Part shown: piece by piece, positions 60,016 through 64,000 of the stretch
Position numbering within the stretch: the first letter of the stretch is position 1
Layout of the letters: every line of letters starts with the position of its first letter
Assembly: GCF_900215325.1 (NCBI RefSeq)
Contig: NZ_OCMS01000001.1
Location: 620,001 to 684,000, forward strand
DNA: 64,000 bases
DNA from: Fibrobacter sp. UWB16
GTDB lineage: Bacteria > Fibrobacterota > Fibrobacteria > Fibrobacterales > Fibrobacteraceae
Direction: 5' to 3'
Translations under genes and position numbers: made by a program
Notes under the pieces: model-generated
What the model was told of the DNA's origin: nothing
The model's database searches: none
The model's input: the letters and a program-made list of their open reading frames with translations, nothing else

Positions 60016-60303
60016 CTAGTAGCGCAATCGGATGAATTCGCGGAAAGTCGGAAATTCGCGAGATTCGCCCGAGGTAGTGTCGCAAGTCGGGAGGCCACGC
60101 ACAAAGCGGGTGCGGCAACGGAGTTCTTTGACTTTTTCCGAGACGAACTGTTCGTAATGGAGGCTTGTTTCGAGAACGCCGTGATGGAACATCGAATAGA
60201 CGTTCAATGAGACGGTTGTAAGGATCGCGGCAACCGTTATGGCGATAAGCATTTCCAAGAGAGTAAAGCCGTGACGAGAAGTTTTAGGCTCAGCTAGATT
60301 CAT
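60016..60303 (-). CDS. Pseudopilin-like protein (type II secretion / type IV pilus)
   Basis: A 95-residue protein with a prepilin leader cut at the Gly of RHGFTLLEMLIAITVAAILTTVSL: a short basic leader, Gly-Phe-Thr-Leu-Leu-Glu with Glu at +5, and one long hydrophobic helix. It would be inserted in the inner membrane and cleaved by a prepilin peptidase. Only about 50 residues follow the helix, so it is short for a major pilin. The frame is open upstream; the start at 60303 gives a leader of 12 residues. Last gene of the operon. Confidence 0.8.
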   Translation of the reverse strand: MNLAEPKTSRHGFTLLEMLIAITVAAILTTVSLNVYSMFHHGVLETSLHYEQFVSEKVKELRCRTRFVRGLPTCDTTSGESREFPTFREFIRLRY

Positions 60304-60328
60304 TTGCAAATAAGAATGCCTCCGAACC

Positions 60329-60727
60329 TCATCGACAACGCACCAAGCGTCTGAGAGAATAATGTTCACTCGCAACAACAGCCCACGCCAAATGCGGATT
60401 ACCAGGAACACGAGTGAGGCGAATCGAGACTGACGACGAATCTGGAGAACGCTCGCCAGTCAGAGAGTCCGCACAATTCGGGCGACTCACAATCAACGAT
60501 TCCATTGAAGATAGCACATCATAGAACTCATCCAAGCGCATCCGCTCGTCAGCCACTTCGCGATTGAAAAAGTTCCAACCGTCAAGGAGCGCCGTTGTTC
60601 CAACGAGAAAAATTGCGAGCGCCACACAAACCTCGGGCAACGTAAATCCAAGTCTAGAGTTTGCAGCAAGAGCAACACAAGATACCCTAGATACTTCACT
60701 TCGTTCAGTATGACGAGAGTGTATCAC
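60329..60727 (-). CDS. Pseudopilin-like protein with repeat-derived leader
   Basis: A 132-residue protein with the prepilin helix GFTLPEVCVALAIFLVGTTALLDG (Glu at +5 after Gly-Phe-Thr-Leu-Pro). GTG at 60727 overlaps the stop of the preceding gene (GTGA), so translation is coupled. The leader is unusually long (about 34 residues) because it contains a translated dispersed repeat (RHTERSEVSRVS). Alternatively, translation might begin at the ATG at 60769, 14 codons earlier. Two Cys (NCADSL, LVRC) may pair. It probably serves as a minor pseudopilin. Confidence 0.75.
   Translation of the reverse strand: MIHSRHTERSEVSRVSCVALAANSRLGFTLPEVCVALAIFLVGTTALLDGWNFFNREVADERMRLDEFYDVLSSMESLIVSRPNCADSLTGERSPDSSSVSIRLTRVPGNPHLAWAVVASEHYSLRRLVRCR
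60688..60715. repeat. Dispersed repeat fragment within a pseudopilin leader
   Basis: GATACTTCACTTCGTTCAGT followed by ATGACG; a fragment of the GGATCC...CAGGATGAC family, translated in frame. Confidence 0.65.
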
Positions 60728-61689
60728 AAGCGCCTCCGGTAAAACACAACATTGCGAGTGTCCATACAAAATGGCAAAAGCACCTGAGTTGAATCGAGAA
60801 GTTTTGCCGAAGAATCTCGCTCAACAATTCCAGACGGCGCAATCGCCAAGCCTTCAAACACAGACTTTTCAAGGAGCGACAAGCGGTTCTCGCGATAGCC
60901 TACCGCAAGTGCCACGCTCGGAAATTTCATTTGTGCACGGTCAGAAATTTCAATATTCTGTTTCGAGAGGAGCGAACCCGCAAGCGAAACATTTCCCGAG
61001 ACAGTCACGCTAGCAAGCCCAAAGATTTCAGCAAAGTCAGCGGCTACATTTCCTTGAACGCTCACAGAACCGGTTGCATAAATTCGAAGTGTATCAAAGT
61101 GGACGTTACCGCGAATCTTGACATCGCCCTCGACATTTGCCATAAAAGAACGAATTGACTTGCGCGAACTTTGCGAATTTTCAAAAGCACGGGATTCACC
61201 AAGGTCTAACGTCAAATCGCCAGCGCTCACATTTATCGTCATCGTACGTTCTGCAGATAGCCCATCCGAAGAATCCAGCTTAAAAAAGCGACGATTCCCC
61301 GACAAGTTTTTCAAGCCATCCGAATGCAAAATGCGTTCATGCAAATTCTGCTCCAGCACCACGGCGCAACGCGCCCATTCCGAAGTCGAGAATCGCCCGT
61401 ATTCACTCCCCAGCATGAACTGGAATTTATCAAGAACACTCCATTCGGTCCATGGCCCAAGAATCCGAGATCCGACAATCGGAAGCTCCGCAAAATAGCC
61501 GTCAGGAAAGCCATTCAGTTTCGCGAGCACCGCAGATTCTGCAAGGTACATTTCTTGAGTTTCTTTTGCAACAAGCGATACATTTCGGCGAAGCGCCCCC
61601 GGCATGCGGAGCATTGATGTCACGAGAATCGAAAGCACAAGCAGCAGTCCCAACACAAGCGGAAGAACGTTACCGCATTTTGAGCGCAT
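60724..61689 (-). CDS. Secretion/pilus-cluster membrane protein with bactofilin-like repeats
   Basis: A 321-residue protein. CGNVLPLVLGLLLVLSILVTSML is an N-terminal helix of the PilX/GspK kind. The C-terminal half has short beta-helix-like repeats (VEGDVKIRGNVHFDTLRIYATGSVSVQGNVAADFAEIFG, then VTVSGNVSLAG) as found in bactofilins and polymer-forming proteins. This combination is unusual. AAGGAGG lies 7 nt before the start at 61689; a further 7 codons upstream are dropped. The gene overlaps its neighbours by 20 bp upstream and 4 bp downstream. Confidence 0.7.
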   Translation of the reverse strand: MRSKCGNVLPLVLGLLLVLSILVTSMLRMPGALRRNVSLVAKETQEMYLAESAVLAKLNGFPDGYFAELPIVGSRILGPWTEWSVLDKFQFMLGSEYGRFSTSEWARCAVVLEQNLHERILHSDGLKNLSGNRRFFKLDSSDGLSAERTMTINVSAGDLTLDLGESRAFENSQSSRKSIRSFMANVEGDVKIRGNVHFDTLRIYATGSVSVQGNVAADFAEIFGLASVTVSGNVSLAGSLLSKQNIEISDRAQMKFPSVALAVGYRENRLSLLEKSVFEGLAIAPSGIVERDSSAKLLDSTQVLLPFCMDTRNVVFYRRRL

Positions 61690-62908
61690 AACGAACCTCC
61701 TTACGACCACAACGCATCACAACATCGTTCATTCCAATTTGCTTCACGCGGTATCGAGAAAGCGAATCACCGACTGAGAGCGTTTTCGTTTCACCTGCGG
61801 ATGTTTTCACAAGCGCCACTCGCCCGCCCACAATTCCAAGCAAACTGAATTCCGACGAATCACAGGTTCCTCGTGAAGCTCGCCAACTTCTAGATGCGAC
61901 ACCGTCCACAAAACCCGCACATCCGAGAGTCCATTTTGCAGGGAGCAAATCGCGATGCCCTTCCGCCCACGCAAGCATTTCCAAATCGCGTGCGGCAGGC
62001 TGACTTAATTCTACAGGCGCAGCATCAATAAACAAATTGAACTTTTCATCGTCAAAAAATTTTGCATATAACAAATTCAAAGAACCGCCATACATTGCCA
62101 AAACACACGCACAAAAAGCAAACAATGCCACAGCGCCCATCGTCCAGCGCCTACGTTCACAAGGTTTCATTGAATCACACGCGTCTAAATCCTTGCCACA
62201 CCAAAACGGATCGCGTGCAGCCACTTGAAAGAGATCTTTCACATGCAGCGATTCCTCGACAGTCCCAACTTTCTCACAGCAAACAACAAACTCCCCCACG
62301 TCATTCATTTTCGCAAACAGTTCATCGGCTTTCAAGAATTCCTTAAAGCGCGCTACACGTTCCCGACAAGCGTCATCAAACGTTTCTCCGTAGCCGTATT
62401 CTTCTGACCAATGACATAAACGACCTTCCATAAAAACGAGGATGTACACGCAATGTTCGCAAAGCGCGACAAACAACAAATTTCCATTATCCGCAACCTC
62501 CGCACATTCGCAGCCACACTCCGCGCACGCTTCATCATACTTCAAGCAATTCTCACCATCCCATTCGCCTCGCAATATTTTGTCAGCAATTGCATACAAC
62601 GCAATTTGTTTTGGCAAGCAACAGTCAAACGTTTTTCGGTAATTTTCCAAAGGTTCATCCGCTACCGCCACGAGATAGCGATGCTTGCGTCCATCCGACG
62701 CATTGAACGAAACTAGCGGCCAAAAGAAAACCGCGCACTCGCCATCTGCAAAACCGGCATTAAATACATCTCTAAAATCTTCGTCAAATCGCTTGCGCAA
62801 TTCCGTTTCCGTGAGAGTCCCGTCAAAAGACGTCGTTACCTCCCACGTCATCATCCGCGCTGTAACAGGCGAGATTCGCTTTTTCCAATACAAAAATTTA
62901 CCCTCCAT
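61670..62908 (-). CDS. Secretion-system protein with a single membrane helix (GspC/PilM-like parts)
   Basis: A 412-residue protein. The first 250 residues are cytosolic and Cys-rich (CLKYDEACAECGCECAEVADNG), with a possible PilM/GspL-like layout. A helix follows (MGAVALFAFCACVLAMYGG). The C-terminal part, ETKTLSVGDSLSRYRVKQIGMNDVVMRCGRKEV, is like the pilot/HR domain of GspC or PilP that contacts the secretin. Start at 62908: the longer frame begins with a GTG inside a dispersed repeat. The gene lies between a secretin and pilin-like genes. Confidence 0.65.
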   Translation of the reverse strand: MEGKFLYWKKRISPVTARMMTWEVTTSFDGTLTETELRKRFDEDFRDVFNAGFADGECAVFFWPLVSFNASDGRKHRYLVAVADEPLENYRKTFDCCLPKQIALYAIADKILRGEWDGENCLKYDEACAECGCECAEVADNGNLLFVALCEHCVYILVFMEGRLCHWSEEYGYGETFDDACRERVARFKEFLKADELFAKMNDVGEFVVCCEKVGTVEESLHVKDLFQVAARDPFWCGKDLDACDSMKPCERRRWTMGAVALFAFCACVLAMYGGSLNLLYAKFFDDEKFNLFIDAAPVELSQPAARDLEMLAWAEGHRDLLPAKWTLGCAGFVDGVASRSWRASRGTCDSSEFSLLGIVGGRVALVKTSAGETKTLSVGDSLSRYRVKQIGMNDVVMRCGRKEVRYALKMR

Positions 62909-62926
62909 TTTTTTATTTCGTTTACT

Positions 62927-63047
62927 AGACTTCACTGGATGGGGCTAAAGCCCCAACTCTTTGGCTCGGTTATAAAAATGAGTAAACTCATTTTTGCAAC
63001 ACTCGCCTTCTGAGTTGTCTTCCCCTTTCAGGGTCAGGATGACGAAG
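62927..63047. repeat. Dispersed repeat (copy 10) with internal hairpins in a secretion operon
   Basis: AGACTTCACTGGAT at one end and CAGGGTCAGGATGACGAAG at the other enclose the hairpins GGGGCTAAAGCCCC and AAAATGAGTAAACTCATTTT. It sits between the secretin gene and the next gene, so it could attenuate operon transcripts. Confidence 0.65.
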
Positions 63048-63058
63048 AAAAAAAACAT

Positions 63059-64000
63059 TTATCGTTTAACTTCAACTGTTGGCGTAATGAAAATCGCGAG
63101 TTCACTTTCGTCCTCTTCTTCGGAGGTGTAACTGAATAACCGCCCAAGAATCGGAATACTCCCCAAGAACGGCACCGCCTGCCGCACCTCCGTCTTGTTC
63201 TTGCGAATAAGCCCACCCAAGCACAAAGTTTCGCCATCACGCAACACCACAGTTGTCTTCATGTTCCGAGAACTGATGTCTCGCGGCCCATCGCCAGTGC
63301 TCCTGCCCGCCGTCTTGATTTCTGGAGACACAGACAACGTTATCAAACCGTCTTGCGTCATCGTTGGAGTGAGTTCCAATGAAATACCATCGTTAAACGA
63401 GCGGTAATCCGTAATCGGGTACCCATCCGCAGAAACTTGACTGACAAGATAATAGACCGTATTCGTCACGTTGAGTTCCGACTTATTGCCGTTCAGCGTT
63501 GTCACGCGTGGGCGCGCAAGAACCTTCGCCTCATTGTTCTCTTCCATCGACGAAAGCTCCAGCTCAAAGCGATCCGGCAAGATTCCAATTTTTCCGAACG
63601 CCCCCGATTTGGAAATATCCTTGCCCAAGAAATCAAAGAATCCGCGCGCCTGAATATCGCGCTCTCCCACATTTCGCGTTGCCCCACTCCGCACACCAAT
63701 CGCAAAACCACGTCCCTTGCGAAACTCCACAATCACACACGCAAGCGTCACCTGCATTTGGGGCACATCGACCATTTTCAAGAGCTCCGCAGCACGCGCA
63801 ATCGCTCGCGGCGAACCTCCAAGCACCAGTGAATTCTGCTCGCGATATTCCGAAACATTCAGTTCCGATCCTTTCATAAACTTCGAAAGCTGCGCCATAG
63901 CCTTCTCAGGCGACACATGCTTTAGCGGGAATACCTGTACATCGGCAAGCGCTTTCGCCCCTTCTTCCGAGACCCAAAGCGACGACGAATCTAGCCGAAA
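63059..64000 (-). CDS. Secretin (GspD/PilQ type), 5' end beyond window
   Basis: The frame is open to the right edge; 313 C-terminal residues are visible. VDVPQMQVTLACVIVEFRKGRGFAIGV, LARPRVTTLNGNKSEL, SLELTPTMTQDGLITLSVSPEI, TTVVLRDGETLCLGGLIRKNKTEVRQAVPFLGSIPILGRLF and AIFITPTV are the classical secretin domain motifs. The protein forms the outer-membrane pore of a type II secretion or type IV pilus system. It appears to be upstream of the GspC-like and pilin-like genes on the same strand. Confidence 0.92.
   Translation of the reverse strand, partial: FRLDSSSLWVSEEGAKALADVQVFPLKHVSPEKAMAQLSKFMKGSELNVSEYREQNSLVLGGSPRAIARAAELLKMVDVPQMQVTLACVIVEFRKGRGFAIGVRSGATRNVGERDIQARGFFDFLGKDISKSGAFGKIGILPDRFELELSSMEENNEAKVLARPRVTTLNGNKSELNVTNTVYYLVSQVSADGYPITDYRSFNDGISLELTPTMTQDGLITLSVSPEIKTAGRSTGDGPRDISSRNMKTTVVLRDGETLCLGGLIRKNKTEVRQAVPFLGSIPILGRLFSYTSEEEDESELAIFITPTVEVKR

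Overview
The window reads as chromosomal DNA of a cellulolytic Fibrobacter (Fibrobacterota). The indicators are two FISUMP-domain lipoproteins, a 911-residue lipoprotein of the Fibrobacter-specific formylglycine-enzyme-like/TolB-like paralogous family, Ser-rich linkers after lipoboxes, and plant cell-wall enzymes (GH74, CE6, tandem GH10) that carry signal peptides and C-terminal beta-rich domains of the type IX sorting kind. MqnE (futalosine menaquinone route), ParC and RecN fit the same picture. Promoters often carry TAnnTTTG, the -7 element known from the related Bacteroidota, here only 4-6 nt before the start codon.

Layout. 1-7000: a truncated outer-membrane protein gene, exonuclease III, a lipoprotein, a metallo-beta-lactamase-fold protein, TrmB, RecN and a CDP-alcohol phosphatidyltransferase. 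7000-10100: initiator tRNA, MqnE, RmlD and a membrane protein. 10100-17100: a histidine-phosphatase-like lipoprotein, GH74 xyloglucanase, TrmO, a CE6 esterase and a small lipoprotein. 17070-21491 (minus): a MoxR / DUF58 / transglutaminase operon. 21500-28050 (minus): FISUMP lipoprotein, GT2, SDR and lipoprotein genes, and the long Fibrobacter paralog. 29200-30470 (minus): queF and a YhhQ-type transporter behind a probable preQ1-I riboswitch. 30568-32823: tandem GH10 protein. 32850-34400: two toxin-antitoxin modules, the second between imperfect 43-bp direct repeats. 34889-37429: topoisomerase IV subunit A. 37800-44830 (minus): FtsE, two SurA-like genes, HrpA helicase and a small Zn-ribbon protein. 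44890-49000: thioesterase, MATE exporter, Rpn-type nuclease, FISUMP lipoprotein. 49229-53246: DnaG, SufC, SufD. 54371-58147 (minus): a 44-residue membrane protein, a SulP transporter and a three-gene set ending in a TusA-domain protein. 58302-59855: cellulose-synthase-like GT2. 60016-64000 (minus): a pseudopilin/secretin operon running off the end.

The most unusual points are these. (1) In the tandem GH10 protein each domain has lost a different one of the two catalytic glutamates. (2) A dispersed repeat family, seen as ACTGGATCC...CAGGATGAC, sits between genes and also inside reading frames: three repeat-like insertions in HrpA (two of this family, one of another), the C-terminus of an SDR enzyme, and the leader of a pseudopilin. 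(3) A preQ1-I riboswitch probably governs queF. (4) A toxin-antitoxin cassette is flanked by repeats with a covarying hairpin. (5) Several genes appear to make leaderless mRNAs. (6) A small protein gene appears frameshifted in its signal peptide. No CRISPR array, rRNA, prophage or complete insertion sequence was seen.
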